Of a stretch of 64,000 nt of DNA, positions 45,163 to 54,802 are shown piece after piece (position 1 is the stretch's first letter; each line of letters begins with the position of its first letter). Location: positions 2,021,001-2,085,000 of the forward strand of contig NZ_AP018498.1 of assembly GCF_003569745.1 (NCBI RefSeq). The letters run 5' to 3'. The stretch comes from Altererythrobacter sp. B11. Its GTDB lineage: Bacteria; Pseudomonadota; Alphaproteobacteria; Sphingomonadales; Sphingomonadaceae. The notes beneath the pieces are model-generated. The model ran no database searches and was not told where the DNA came from. It saw only the letters and a program-made list of their open reading frames with translations. The position numbers were made by a program, and so were the translations under genes.

Positions 45163-45186
45163 ATAATACGTTGTACAAACTATTAT
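45163..45186. promoter_or_regulatory. 24-bp imperfect palindrome, candidate operator
   Basis: ATAATA (45163-45168) and TATTAT (45181-45186) flank a central perfect palindrome TTGTACAA (45171-45178), all sharing one centre at 45174/45175. Ten of twelve base pairs are symmetrical. It lies 42 bases before the ATG of the secreted protein gene and is AT-rich against a GC-rich background, as expected for an operator. The regulator is unknown. Confidence 0.5.
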
Positions 45187-45227
45187 CGCGCTGAAGCGGT
45201 AAGGTGCACCGTGGGAATGGGAACGGA

Positions 45228-46289
45228 ATGATGAGGGCAAACAGGATCGTGTTGGCAGGTGTCGCCCTGGCGCTGGGGGGAGGGGCTCTGCATGCGCCCG
45301 CGCTTCGCGCGCAGCAGGAGGATCTCACTCGCCTCCCGCCCGTGCCGAAGGATTATACACCGGGCAGGACCGCGTGGGGGGAGCCGGACCTTCGCGGCAC
45401 CTGGCCGATCGACCATCTCAACGGGCTGCCCCTTCAGCGCACCGAGGACCAGGGCAACCGCGTGTTCCTGAATGAAGAGGAACTCGCCGAGCGGCAGGCG
45501 CGGATCGACAAGCTGGCCGGCCGCTATGCGGCGGAGGATTCGGAGGACAAGATCGGGCAGGGCCATTGGGTGGAAATGGGCGTGCCCAATCGCCGCACGT
45601 CGCTGCTGGTGGAACCTGCGAACGGCCGGCTCCCCGAAATGACTGCGGAAGGCAAGCGGCTCTCGGCCGAAATGCGGTCGAGCTGGCGGCGCGACCAGAC
45701 TTTCGACTGGCTGACGGATTTCGACAGCTGGGACCGGTGCATCACCCGCGGCCTGCCGGCTTCCATGATGCCGATGATGTACAACAACGGCCTGCGTATC
45801 TTCCAGTCCCCCGGGCTGGTCGCGATCCAGATGGAGATGATCCATGAGGTGCGGATCATCCCCACCGATGGGCGACCCTCCATCCCGGCTCAGATCCACA
45901 ACTGGATCGGCGAGAGCCGGGGCCATTGGGAAGGGCCGAACACGCTGGTGGTGGAGACGGACCATTTCCGGCCCGGCCCCTCGGCCACCAACATCGTGAC
46001 GTCCGGCTCGCCGCCGGAGAACGACTCCCCGATCAGCGAACAGGCCCGGTTGACGGAGCGCTTCACCATGACGGGGCCCGACAGCATCGTGTATGAATCG
46101 CACTGGGAAGATCCGGCGATCTTCACCGCGCCATGGGGCACCCGCCTCGATTGGCAGCGCGACGATGATTATCAGTTCTTCGAATATGCCTGCCACGAAG
46201 GCAATGTGCAGCCTCGCAATTATATCTCGGCCTCACGGGCAGAGCGGGCGCAGGCTGCGGCATCGTCGGGCGAGGGGGTGAGCCAGTAG
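45228..46289 (+). CDS. Conserved secreted protein of unknown function
   Basis: The 353-residue protein has a signal peptide (MMRANRIVLAGVALALGGGA, cleavage near LRAQQ) and a hydrophilic mature part. Landmarks are PDLRGTWPI, CITRGLPASMMPMMYNNG, IIPTDGRP and SRGHWEGPNTLVVETDHF. These features recur in a large family of periplasmic proteins in sphingomonads and acidobacteria that, to my knowledge, has no assigned function. It could be a hydrolase or binding protein, but I see no recognised catalytic motif. A 24-bp palindrome lies just upstream, suggesting specific regulation. Confidence 0.7.
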   Translation: MMRANRIVLAGVALALGGGALHAPALRAQQEDLTRLPPVPKDYTPGRTAWGEPDLRGTWPIDHLNGLPLQRTEDQGNRVFLNEEELAERQARIDKLAGRYAAEDSEDKIGQGHWVEMGVPNRRTSLLVEPANGRLPEMTAEGKRLSAEMRSSWRRDQTFDWLTDFDSWDRCITRGLPASMMPMMYNNGLRIFQSPGLVAIQMEMIHEVRIIPTDGRPSIPAQIHNWIGESRGHWEGPNTLVVETDHFRPGPSATNIVTSGSPPENDSPISEQARLTERFTMTGPDSIVYESHWEDPAIFTAPWGTRLDWQRDDDYQFFEYACHEGNVQPRNYISASRAERAQAAASSGEGVSQ

Positions 46290-46296
46290 GCGCCCC

Positions 46297-48129
46297 TTAA
46301 CCCGGTACGGCGCGCCTTTCCTCGATCATACCCTTGTTGGCGCTGGCGCGCGCAAGTTGCACGCGATCCCGGCCGTTGGCCTTCGCGTGCAGCAATGCCG
46401 CGTCAGCCACTGAGATGATGCGGTCGTAGGCGCAAATATCAGGTGCGCCGGCAACACCGATGGAGATGGTGACGGGATCCAAATCAAGTTCGCCCTGACG
46501 CACGGTGAGCCTGCCGAGCGCGCGGCGGATCTCTTCGGCCCGCTCCACCGCCTCTTTGGCGCCCGCACCCGGTAGCAGCAGCAGGAATTCCTCGCCACCA
46601 TAGCGGAAGACCGCATCGCCGCTGCGCGTGAGGCTGGTCAGCAGCGCGCTAACCTCGCGGAGCACCGCATCGCCCGCGGCATGACCGTAGACGTCGTTGA
46701 TTCGCTTGAAATGATCGACGTCCATCATCAGCGCCGAAAGCGGTTCGCCCCGCTCGGCGGCTCGTTCCGTCAGGTTGCGGAGAACCTGATCGAGCTGGCG
46801 CCGATTGGCAAGGCCGGTGAGCGGGTCGGCCATGGCCATGTCGCGCAGCGCGTCGCGCAGCCGGAGGTTGGCAATCGCAAGGCCGATGTTCTCGGCCAGC
46901 ATGGTCAGATAGACATCGTTCGGCTCCGGCGTTCCGGCAGGGGCGATCCTCCGTTCGAGATAGAGCAGGCCCAGCGTCTCCCGCTGTGCGGTGAGGGGCA
47001 GGCACAGCGTTTCGGGAGAGGCGGCGGAGATCGCTCCCAGATGCTCGCAGGGAATGTCCACATGGGTGCCGCTGGGCCTGTGCGGCACCCCGCGGCGTAG
47101 TGCCCAGCAGGCGAGCGGGGGAAACTCGGCCACGGAATGCTGTGGTTCCAGCCATGCGCAGGCTTCGACCATCGCGTTGCGCTTGGCGTCCAAGGTATAA
47201 AGCCGTCCGGCGCAAGCCGGGGCGATCGCGGGCATGAAGCGCTCCACCACGCTGTACAGGTCTTTCATGCTGTCGCAGCCCTGCATGCGCTGGGTCATGC
47301 GCGAAAGCAGGTCCCGTATGGCCTGGTCGCGATCGCGCTCTGCCTCCAGTCGCTGGCGTTCCAGCCCGTTCTCCCGGAACAGGCGCACTGCCTGGGTGAT
47401 GTCGCCGATCTCGTCGATCTGCTCCACTGCCGGGGGCTCCGCGTCGTAATCCTGCGCGGCAAGCCTCGTCACCACGTCGCTCAGCTTTACCACCGGGCGC
47501 AGCACGCGCTGCTTGAAGATGAAGTAGAGCACGCAGAGGAACAGCACGCCGGTGATCGCCAGCACCGCTTCGGAAACGCCCCTCCACAGGGCGGAGATGC
47601 GGGTGGCCTCGCGCACGGCGTCCTCGGTCCGGCGGTCGAGTTGAGCGCGGAACTGGTCGAGAAGCGCTTCGGATCGGGAAAGCTCCCGCTCATACTCCGG
47701 GCCGAACAGCAATCTGCGCGCGGCTTCGCCATCGCCCGCATTGAAGGCGGCGAGCGCGGCCTTCTGCTCGTCATGGAGCATATCGGCCCAGCGGATCGCG
47801 TCCTTCAGAGTGGCGAGTTCTTCCTGAGTGGCACCGCTATCGCGCATGTGCGCGAGGCGCTGTTCCACCGCCGCGAGTTCGGCCGCGTCGTGCCGGTAAA
47901 GCAGTTCGTAGGTGGGATCGCTCGTATTGACGAACTGCCGGGCATGGTCGGTGAGCGCGTAAATCTCGGAGCCCAGGCGACCCGTCGCCTTGTTCAGGCG
48001 GTAGCGCTGCTCGACGGCTGCGCGCTCTTCCTTTTGCGCGTCGGCTGCGAGCAGCATGGTGGCTGCAGATATGACCGTGAGGCCTACGGTTATCCCGTAG
48101 GCCCAATTGGTGATGGTAGCCAATCGCAT
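46297..48129 (-). CDS. Diguanylate cyclase with HAMP, GAF-like and GGDEF domains
   Basis: This 610-residue signalling protein has an N-terminal transmembrane helix (about 12-29) and a periplasmic helical sensor of about 150 residues. A second helix (about 190-210, VLAITGVLFLCVLYFIF) and a HAMP domain follow. Next are a GAF-like domain (about 290-420, including LCLPLTAQRETLGLLYLER) and a C-terminal GGDEF domain with YGGEEFLLLLP, the active GGEEF form, so it should make cyclic di-GMP. No EAL domain is present. It converges on the secreted-protein gene, with 7 nt between the ends. The sensed signal is unknown. Confidence 0.92.
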   Translation of the reverse strand: MRLATITNWAYGITVGLTVISAATMLLAADAQKEERAAVEQRYRLNKATGRLGSEIYALTDHARQFVNTSDPTYELLYRHDAAELAAVEQRLAHMRDSGATQEELATLKDAIRWADMLHDEQKAALAAFNAGDGEAARRLLFGPEYERELSRSEALLDQFRAQLDRRTEDAVREATRISALWRGVSEAVLAITGVLFLCVLYFIFKQRVLRPVVKLSDVVTRLAAQDYDAEPPAVEQIDEIGDITQAVRLFRENGLERQRLEAERDRDQAIRDLLSRMTQRMQGCDSMKDLYSVVERFMPAIAPACAGRLYTLDAKRNAMVEACAWLEPQHSVAEFPPLACWALRRGVPHRPSGTHVDIPCEHLGAISAASPETLCLPLTAQRETLGLLYLERRIAPAGTPEPNDVYLTMLAENIGLAIANLRLRDALRDMAMADPLTGLANRRQLDQVLRNLTERAAERGEPLSALMMDVDHFKRINDVYGHAAGDAVLREVSALLTSLTRSGDAVFRYGGEEFLLLLPGAGAKEAVERAEEIRRALGRLTVRQGELDLDPVTISIGVAGAPDICAYDRIISVADAALLHAKANGRDRVQLARASANKGMIEERRAVPG

Positions 48130-48171
48130 GCTACGTATTCTCCGCCAGAGAGGCGAAGAAACGGTTAAGAT

Positions 48172-48196
48172 TTTCCCGTGACCGGCCCGCGGGAAA
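48172..48196 (-). terminator. Weak hairpin between hemA and the diguanylate cyclase gene
   Basis: TTTCCCG (48172-48178) and CGGGAAA (48190-48196) form a 7-bp stem with an 11-nt loop, shortly after the hemA stop on the reverse strand. There is no T-run after it in that direction, so it may only attenuate read-through. Confidence 0.35.
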
Positions 48197-48217
48197 GGCC
48201 CTATTTACCCGCGGAGT

Positions 48218-49438
48218 TTACGCCGCCTGGCGCAGCTCCAGCTCCAGCCGGTCCCAGATTTCGACGAGGGCAGAGGCGAGCTCGTCCATCATCGCTTCGT
48301 TGTGGGCCGGACCGGGGGTGAAGCGCAGCCGCTCCGTGCCGCGGGGCACGGTGGGGAAATTGATCGGCTGCACATATACGCCGTATTCGGCCAGCAGAAT
48401 GTCGCTGATCTTCTTGGCGCGCACGGGATCGCCCACCATCAGCGGCACGATATGCGTGGTGGATTCCATCACCGGCAGGCCCGCTTCGCGGAACTTGCGC
48501 TTCAGCATCGCGGCGGCCGCCTGCTGCGCATCGCGTTCTTCGCTGGAGCCCTTGAGGTGGCGCACCGCGGCGAGAACGCCGGCGGCCAGCACGGGGCTGA
48601 GCGAGGTCGTGAAGATGAAGCCCGGCGCGTAGGAGCGGATACAGTCCACGATCTTCTTGTCCGCGGCAATATAGCCGCCCATCACGCCGAAGGCCTTGCC
48701 CAGCGTGCCTTCGATGATGTCGATCCGCTGCGCCGCCTCGTCCCGCTCGGAGATGCCGCCGCCGCGTGCGCCATACATGCCGACCGCGTGAACCTCGTCG
48801 ATATAGGTCAGCGCATTGTACTTATCGGCCAGGTCGCAGATCGCATGGATCGGCGCGACGTCGCCATCCATGGAATAGACGCTTTCGAAGGCGATCAGCT
48901 TGGGCCGTTCCGGATCCTCGGCCGCCAGCAGCTCTTCCAGATGCTCCACGTCGTTGTGGCGGAAGATGCGCTTCTCGGCGCCCGAATTGCGGATGCCCGC
49001 GATCATGCTGGCGTGGTTCAACTCGTCGGAGAAGACCACGCAGCCGGGCAGCAGCTTGGCGAGGGTGGAGAGCGTGGCATCGTTGGACACATAGCCGCTG
49101 GTGAACAGCAGCGCCGCTTCCTTGCCATGCAGATCCGCCAGCTCGTTCTCCAGCTGGATGTGATAATGCGTATTGCCGCCGATATTGCGCGTGCCGCCCG
49201 AACCGGCGCCGACATCGTGCAGCGCCTCTTCCATGGCGGCGATCACCTTGGGATGCTGGCCCATGGCGAGATAATCGTTGGAGCACCAAACGGTGATCGG
49301 CTTCGGGCCATTGTGGCCGTGGAAGCAGCGCGCATTGGGATAGGCACCCTTGTTGCGCAGAATGTCGATGAACACGCGATAGCGGCCTTCCGAATGAAGC
49401 CGGTCGATCGCCTGGTCGAATATCTGATCGTAGTTCAG
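48218..49438 (-). CDS. hemA: 5-aminolevulinate synthase
   Basis: This PLP enzyme condenses glycine and succinyl-CoA, the first step of haem synthesis by the C4 route used in alphaproteobacteria. It has [47 protein letters not shown] and the PLP lysine in [15 protein letters not shown]. The family N-terminus M-[ND]-Y-x-x-x-[FL]-D-x-A begins here at a CTG (49438; [14 protein letters not shown] follows), giving 406 residues, the usual length. No ATG fits; the nearest in-frame alternative is a GTG at 49486, adding 16 residues, or ATG at 49573, inside the murI end. The start codon is therefore unusual. Confidence 0.9.
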   Translation of the reverse strand: MNYDQIFDQAIDRLHSEGRYRVFIDILRNKGAYPNARCFHGHNGPKPITVWCSNDYLAMGQHPKVIAAMEEALHDVGAGSGGTRNIGGNTHYHIQLENELADLHGKEAALLFTSGYVSNDATLSTLAKLLPGCVVFSDELNHASMIAGIRNSGAEKRIFRHNDVEHLEELLAAEDPERPKLIAFESVYSMDGDVAPIHAICDLADKYNALTYIDEVHAVGMYGARGGGISERDEAAQRIDIIEGTLGKAFGVMGGYIAADKKIVDCIRSYAPGFIFTTSLSPVLAAGVLAAVRHLKGSSEERDAQQAAAAMLKRKFREAGLPVMESTTHIVPLMVGDPVRAKKISDILLAEYGVYVQPINFPTVPRGTERLRFTPGPAHNEAMMDELASALVEIWDRLELELRQAA

Positions 49439-49544
49439 CGGATCTGTCCATTCAGCGCCGCCGGAGCACGTGCGGCCGTGAGTCACGGGCGATTTAGGGG
49501 ATGACGCAGCGGGATTAAAGCACAGAGTTTGCGACGGATTCGCA

Positions 49545-50339
49545 TTAAAAACGCGCGAGACTGTGAAGGCCATAGGTCTGGAGCACCGGCAGGAGGGTTT
49601 CGGCCTCGCCTAGGCTGCCTGTGACCAACGCAACATCCGGGGATGTACGGAGAAAAGCCTGCCCTTCCGTGAGATGGGCGATGCGGCGGGCGATGCCCGC
49701 CGCGCCGTGAACGAAGGCTACGCCATCGCCGAAGGCGGCGGCCAGCTGCGGTTGCACCAGCGGGAAATGCGTGCAGGCGAGCACCACCGTGTCGATCCGA
49801 TCGCCGCCCGGTTGGCTGCGGAGCCCCTCGGCGGCGGCGGCGAACACCGCCGGATCCACCGCCCGGCCGCGCAGCGCCGCTTCGGCCGCCGTTACCAGCT
49901 CCGGCGCAGCATGGCGCAGGAGCAGCTTGTCGGCCGCAAATTCCGCCTGGAGATTGTCGACATATGCCTGGCGGATTGTCGCCGCCGTGCCCAGCAGGCC
50001 GATCGCCCCGCTCCGCGTCATCGCCGCCGCAGGCTTGATGGCGGGCACCGTGCCGACGATCGGCACCTGCAGAACCTCGCGCACCATGCCCAGGGCGATG
50101 GTGGATGCGGTGTTGCAGGCGATTGTGATCAACCGCGGGCGATAGCGTTCCGCCAGCCGGCCGAGGAGGCCGGAGACGCGTGCGGCAATCTCCGCCTCCG
50201 TCTTCTCGCCATAGGGAAGGCCTGCCGTGTCGGCGGCATAGATCACCGGCGCATCGGGCAGCAGCCGGCGCAACTCGCCGAGCACGGACAGGCCCCCGAT
50301 CCCCGAATCGAACAGCAGGATCGGCGCTTTTGAATCCAT
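49545..50339 (-). CDS. murI: Glutamate racemase
   Basis: This 264-residue cytoplasmic enzyme supplies D-glutamate for peptidoglycan. It has [13 protein letters not shown] at the N-terminus, the two catalytic cysteines in ACNTAST and LACTHFPLV, and LPYGEKT. Relatives are about 265 residues. It is read away from plsY and toward hemA, with about 100 nt between its stop and the hemA start. Confidence 0.94.
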   Translation of the reverse strand: MDSKAPILLFDSGIGGLSVLGELRRLLPDAPVIYAADTAGLPYGEKTEAEIAARVSGLLGRLAERYRPRLITIACNTASTIALGMVREVLQVPIVGTVPAIKPAAAMTRSGAIGLLGTAATIRQAYVDNLQAEFAADKLLLRHAAPELVTAAEAALRGRAVDPAVFAAAAEGLRSQPGGDRIDTVVLACTHFPLVQPQLAAAFGDGVAFVHGAAGIARRIAHLTEGQAFLRTSPDVALVTGSLGEAETLLPVLQTYGLHSLARF

Positions 50340-50413
50340 TTCCGAGATGAAAGCCCCCTATGGTCCGGTGTCAGGCGAAGGGCGGTCTTTACTTTGCCCG
50401 GCGAAAAATCAAA

Positions 50414-50435
50414 GCAGGGGCTTCCGCGCCCCTGC
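50414..50435 (+). promoter_or_regulatory. Perfect hairpin in the plsY leader
   Basis: GCAGGGGC (50414-50421) and GCCCCTGC (50428-50435) form an 8-bp stem with a 6-nt loop, ending just before the Shine-Dalgarno sequence GGAAGGA and 17 bases before the plsY ATG. It could affect translation of plsY or simply be a leader structure. Confidence 0.35.
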
Positions 50436-50451
50436 GGATCGGAAGGATTTC

Positions 50452-51033
50452 ATGGATTATATTGCGGCATTGGCGATGGGCTACCTGCTCGGCTCGATCC
50501 CGTTCGGGCTGTTGCTCGCGCTGGCGGCGGGCAAGGGCGATATCCGGCAGATCGGCTCGGGCAATATCGGCGCCACCAATGTGCTGCGCACCGGCAGCAA
50601 GGGGCTCGCCGCGCTGACGCTGCTGCTCGATCTCGCCAAGGGCTTCTTCGCCGTCTGGCTGGCGTGGCGGCTGTTTCCGCAGCTGGTGCCGGTCGCGGCC
50701 TTCGCTGCGGTGGTGGGCCATTGCTTCCCGGTGTGGCTGCGCTTCAAGGGCGGGAAGGGCGTTGCCACCAATGCCGGCGTCAGCTTCGGCCTCGCCTGGC
50801 CCATCGGCCTCACCTATGCGGTGGTGTGGCTCGCCGTCCTCGGCCTGATGCGGATCAGCTCGCTCGCGGGGATGAGCGCCGTGGTGGCGGCGGCCATTGC
50901 CGCGGCGGTTCTCGGCTATATGCAATTCGTCCCCGTGCTCGCGGGTATAGCGGTGCTGGTGCTGTGGCTTCACCGCGAGAATATCCGCCGGCTGCGGCAG
51001 GGAACCGAACCGAAGGTGGGCGGCCGCAAGTGA
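50452..51033 (+). CDS. plsY: Glycerol-3-phosphate acyltransferase PlsY
   Basis: The 193-residue inner-membrane enzyme has about five hydrophobic helices. It has the three conserved motifs of PlsY: GSIPFGLLLA with GSGNIGATNVLRTG, GHCFPVWLRFKGGKGVATNAG, and the C-terminal LHRENIRRLRQGTEPKVG. It transfers acyl groups from acyl-phosphate to glycerol 3-phosphate, the first phospholipid step. AAGGA lies before the ATG at 50452. Its stop overlaps the dprA start (GTGA). Confidence 0.96.
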   Translation: MDYIAALAMGYLLGSIPFGLLLALAAGKGDIRQIGSGNIGATNVLRTGSKGLAALTLLLDLAKGFFAVWLAWRLFPQLVPVAAFAAVVGHCFPVWLRFKGGKGVATNAGVSFGLAWPIGLTYAVVWLAVLGLMRISSLAGMSAVVAAAIAAAVLGYMQFVPVLAGIAVLVLWLHRENIRRLRQGTEPKVGGRK

Positions 51034-52133
51034 CCGGGGCGGGCACGCTTTCTCAGGCGGAGGCCTTCGCGCGCATCCGCCTGTTACGCTCGCCCAACAT
51101 CGGCCCGGTCAGCTATGCCCAATTGCTGCGCCGCTTCGGCAGCGCGGCCGATGCGCTCGATGCCCTGCCAGATCTCGCCGCGCGCGGCGGCCGGCCCTAT
51201 CGCGCCGCACCCCGGGAAGGTGTGGAGCGCGAGATTTCCGCCACCCGAAGGGCCGGCGCGCGTTATCTCTTTCACGATTCTCCGGAATACCCGCCGCTGC
51301 TGGCGGCGATGGACAGCGCGCCGCCGATCCTCACAGTGCGGGGCGATGCAGCGCTGATACACCGGCCCTGCATAGCCATGGTAGGCGCGCGCAACGCCTC
51401 TGCAGCGGCGGTGAAACTGGCGCGCGATTTCGCCCATGCGCTGGCGGGGCAGGGCTTCGTCGTCGTCTCCGGTCTCGCGCGCGGGATCGATGGCGCCGCG
51501 CACGAAGGCGCCCTTCCGGCCACGATCGGCGTGATCGCCAGCGGCATCGACATCGCCTATCCGCCTCAGCACGCCGCCCTGCAGGAGAGGATTGCCGCCG
51601 AAGGCCTGCTGATCGCCGAACAACCCCCCGGCACCGAGCCGCGCGGCAGCCACTTCCCCAGTCGCAACCGCATCATCGCCGGGCTTGCCGCCGGCACGCT
51701 GGTGGTGGAGGCCGCGCCGCGCTCCGGCTCGCTCATCACCGCGCGGCTCGCGGGGGAGGCCGGGCGGGAAGTGATGGCGATTCCCGGCAGCCCGCTGGAT
51801 GCGCGCAGCCACGGCTGCAACCAGCTGATCCGCGAGGGCGCCGTATTGGTGCAGACCCCGGAGGATGTGGCGGAACTGCTGACCGGCTTTGACGGCATGG
51901 CGCGAACGAGCCTGCGTGTGCCGGCGTCCAGCTTCCACATCGGCATTGCCGAGCTGGCCGAGGATGGCCCAGCGGACCTCGCCAGCCTCCTCACCGCCGC
52001 GCCGATCGGCGTGGACGAACTCGTGCGGCAAAGCGGCGCCGCCGCGGGCGAGGTGCAGATGGCGCTGCTGGAGCTTGAGATCGCGGGGCGGCTGGTACGC
52101 CATGCCGGCGGGCGCGTTTCGCTGGCGGCCTAG
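51030..52133 (+). CDS. dprA: DNA-processing protein DprA
   Basis: This 367-residue protein has an N-terminal helix-hairpin-helix/SAM-like region (LLRSPNIGPVSYAQLLRRFGS). A central Rossmann domain has VGARNAS, VVVSGLARGIDGAAHEGAL, SHFPSRNRIIAGL and APRSGSLITARLAGEAGREVMAIPGSP. A C-terminal winged-helix (DLASLLTAAPIGVDELVRQSG) follows. DprA loads RecA onto incoming single-stranded DNA during transformation and is widely conserved. The GTG at 51030 overlaps the plsY stop. The plsY-dprA-topA order is common in alphaproteobacteria. Confidence 0.95.
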   Translation: MTGAGTLSQAEAFARIRLLRSPNIGPVSYAQLLRRFGSAADALDALPDLAARGGRPYRAAPREGVEREISATRRAGARYLFHDSPEYPPLLAAMDSAPPILTVRGDAALIHRPCIAMVGARNASAAAVKLARDFAHALAGQGFVVVSGLARGIDGAAHEGALPATIGVIASGIDIAYPPQHAALQERIAAEGLLIAEQPPGTEPRGSHFPSRNRIIAGLAAGTLVVEAAPRSGSLITARLAGEAGREVMAIPGSPLDARSHGCNQLIREGAVLVQTPEDVAELLTGFDGMARTSLRVPASSFHIGIAELAEDGPADLASLLTAAPIGVDELVRQSGAAAGEVQMALLELEIAGRLVRHAGGRVSLAA

Positions 52134-52219
52134 CGGCGCGGGCCGAAGCTGCTTGACGAATCCCGCCGTGGCTCGCCACCCTCGCGCGTACGTACACGTA
52201 AGGATTGCCTCACTCGATC

Positions 52220-54802
52220 ATGCAGCTTGTTATCGTTGAATCGCCGGCCAAGGCGAAGACCATCGAGAAATATCTCGGCAAGGACTACAAGGTCCTCGCC
52301 TCCTATGGCCATGTGCGCGACCTGCCGCCCAAGGATGGCAGCGTGCGGCCCGATGAGGGCTTCGCGATGGACTGGGAGGTCTATGCCGACAAGCGCAACC
52401 GCGATCAGGTGAAGGCCATCGCCGATGCGGCGAAGAAGGCAGACCGCCTGATCCTCGCCACCGACCCCGATCGCGAAGGGGAGGCGATCAGCTGGCACGT
52501 GCTGGAGCTGCTGAAGAACCGCAAGGCTGTCCCGCAGGATGTGGAGCGGGTGACCTTCAACGCCATCACCAAGCAGGCCGTGACCGAGGCGATGGCGCAT
52601 CCGCGCGCGCTGGATACCGATCTGATCGAAGCCTATCTGGCGCGCCGCGCGCTGGATTACCTGTTCGGCTTCACCCTCAGCCCGGTGCTGTGGCGCAAGC
52701 TGCCCGGCGCGAAGAGTGCCGGGCGCGTTCAATCCGTCGCCCTGCGTCTGATCGTGGATCGCGAGCGCGAGATCGAAGCCTTCGTCGCGCAGGAATACTG
52801 GTCTGTCGTCGCGCGGATGGAGCAGGACGGCACCGGTTTCGACGCCCGTCTGGTGAAGTTCGACGGCGAGAAGCTGGACCGGCTGTCCATCGGCGACAAG
52901 GGCACGGCCGAACGCGCGAAGGCGGCGGTAGAAGCGGGCCGCTTCACCGTGGAGGACGTGGAAACCCGGCCGCTGAAGCGCAATCCGGCGCCGCCCTTCA
53001 CCACCTCCACGCTGCAGCAGGAGGCGGCGCGCAAGCTCGGCTTCTCCGCCAGCCACACGATGCGCTGCGCCCAGAACCTCTACGAGGCCGGGGCCATCAC
53101 CTATATGCGAACCGACGGCGTGCAGATGGATGGCAGCGCCATCAGCGCCGCGCGCAAGGCCATCGCCGACCGGTATGACGGGCATTACCTGCCCGAAAAG
53201 CCGCGCATCTATCAGACCAAGGCGAAGAATGCGCAGGAAGCGCATGAGGCGATCCGGCCGACCGACTTCATGAAGGATCGCGCAGGCTCCGGCGACGAGG
53301 CGAAGCTTTACGACCTGATCTTCAAGCGGGCCATGGCCAGCCAGATGGCGGCGGCCAGTCTGGAGCGGACCACGGTGACGCTGCGCGATCCCACCGGAAG
53401 GCACGAGCTGCGCGCCACCGGGCAGGTGGTCAAGTTCGCGGGCTTCCTCGCCGTCTATGAAGAAGGCCGCGACCAGAAGGACGATGATGAGGAGGAAGGC
53501 CTGCTGCCGCTGATCCGCAAGGGGGATGCGCCGGCCAAGAAGGGGGTGGATGCCACGCAGCACTTCACCCAGCCGCCGCCGCGCTTTTCCGAAGCCAGCC
53601 TGGTGAAGCGGCTGGAGGAACTGGGCATCGGCCGCCCGTCCACCTATGCCTCGACCATCCAGACGCTGCGCGATCGCACCTATGTGCGGATGGAAAAGAA
53701 CCGCTTCTTCGCGGAAGATTCCGGCCGCCTGCTCACCGCTTTCCTCGAACGCTTCTTTCCGCGCTACGTCGCTTACGACTTCACCGCCGGGATGGAAGAC
53801 GAGCTGGACGAGGTTTCGGGCGGGCGCGCCGAATGGAAGGCGCTGCTCGAGGCTTTCTGGCGCGACTTCAAGCCCAAGAGCGACGAGGTGATGGAACAGA
53901 AGCCCTCGGAAATCACCGAGGTGCTCGACGAGTTTCTGTCCGACTACCTGTTCCCGCCCAAGGCCGATGGCAGCGATCCGCGCGCCTGCCCGAAGTGCAT
54001 CGCCGAAGGCCGCGAAGGCGGGCATCTGGCGCTGCGCGGGGGTCGCTACGGCGCGTTCATCGGCTGCGCGAATTACCCCGAATGCACCTTCCGCCGCCGC
54101 TTCGGCCAGCCGGGCGAGGAGGGCGAGGCCGAGGATACGGCCATGGGCGTCGATCCGGAAACGGGGCTGGAAGTGCAGCGCAAGGTCGGCCGCTTCGGCC
54201 CCTATGTGCAGCTGGGCGAGGGCAAGGAGGCGAAACGCGCCTCCATCCCGCGCGACCTGCCGGACTTCGACCTGGACTGGGCGCTCAGGCTGCTCAGCCT
54301 GCCGCGCACCGTGGGTGTCCACCCGGAGACGGGCAAGGACATCACCGCCAGCATCGGCCGCTATGGCCCCTATCTGGCGCATGACGGGAAATACGCGAAG
54401 CTCTCCTCCACCCGTGACGTGTTCGACACCGGCATGAATGCCGCCGTCTCGCTGCTGGCGGAGGCGGCCAATCGCAAGGGTGGCGGCGGCCGTGCCAAGG
54501 CCGAACCGATCAAGACGCTGGGCACGCACCCGACCAGCGGCGGGGAGATCAAGGTGATGCCCGGGCGCTATGGCCCCTATGTCACCGACGGCACCACCAA
54601 TGCGACCATCCCGAAGGATATGAAGCCCGAGGATGTGACGGAAGCACAAGCGGTGGAGCTTATCGACGCGCGCGCGGCCAAGGCTCCGGCGAAGAAGAAG
54701 CCGGCCCGCAAGAAGGCCGCGGCCAAGAAGGCGCCGGCGAAGAAGCCTGCGGCAAAGAAGAAGGCCCCCGCGAAAAAAGCCGGCGCGGAGGAGGGGGCGT
54801 GA
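52220..54802 (+). CDS. topA: DNA topoisomerase I
   Basis: This 860-residue type IA topoisomerase starts with the Toprim domain MQLVIVESPAKAKTIEKYLG. It has TDPDREGEAISWH for Mg binding and the catalytic tyrosine in ITYMRTDGVQ (Tyr295). IGRPSTYASTI follows, then a zinc-ribbon region (CPKCIAEGREGG, CANYPECTF). Repeated GRYGPY-type C-terminal units and a Lys/Ala/Pro-rich tail complete it. It relaxes negative supercoils. The ATG at 52220 is chosen over a TTG at 52205. Its stop overlaps the GTG of a small downstream gene. Confidence 0.97.
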   Translation: MQLVIVESPAKAKTIEKYLGKDYKVLASYGHVRDLPPKDGSVRPDEGFAMDWEVYADKRNRDQVKAIADAAKKADRLILATDPDREGEAISWHVLELLKNRKAVPQDVERVTFNAITKQAVTEAMAHPRALDTDLIEAYLARRALDYLFGFTLSPVLWRKLPGAKSAGRVQSVALRLIVDREREIEAFVAQEYWSVVARMEQDGTGFDARLVKFDGEKLDRLSIGDKGTAERAKAAVEAGRFTVEDVETRPLKRNPAPPFTTSTLQQEAARKLGFSASHTMRCAQNLYEAGAITYMRTDGVQMDGSAISAARKAIADRYDGHYLPEKPRIYQTKAKNAQEAHEAIRPTDFMKDRAGSGDEAKLYDLIFKRAMASQMAAASLERTTVTLRDPTGRHELRATGQVVKFAGFLAVYEEGRDQKDDDEEEGLLPLIRKGDAPAKKGVDATQHFTQPPPRFSEASLVKRLEELGIGRPSTYASTIQTLRDRTYVRMEKNRFFAEDSGRLLTAFLERFFPRYVAYDFTAGMEDELDEVSGGRAEWKALLEAFWRDFKPKSDEVMEQKPSEITEVLDEFLSDYLFPPKADGSDPRACPKCIAEGREGGHLALRGGRYGAFIGCANYPECTFRRRFGQPGEEGEAEDTAMGVDPETGLEVQRKVGRFGPYVQLGEGKEAKRASIPRDLPDFDLDWALRLLSLPRTVGVHPETGKDITASIGRYGPYLAHDGKYAKLSSTRDVFDTGMNAAVSLLAEAANRKGGGGRAKAEPIKTLGTHPTSGGEIKVMPGRYGPYVTDGTTNATIPKDMKPEDVTEAQAVELIDARAAKAPAKKKPARKKAAAKKAPAKKPAAKKKAPAKKAGAEEGA

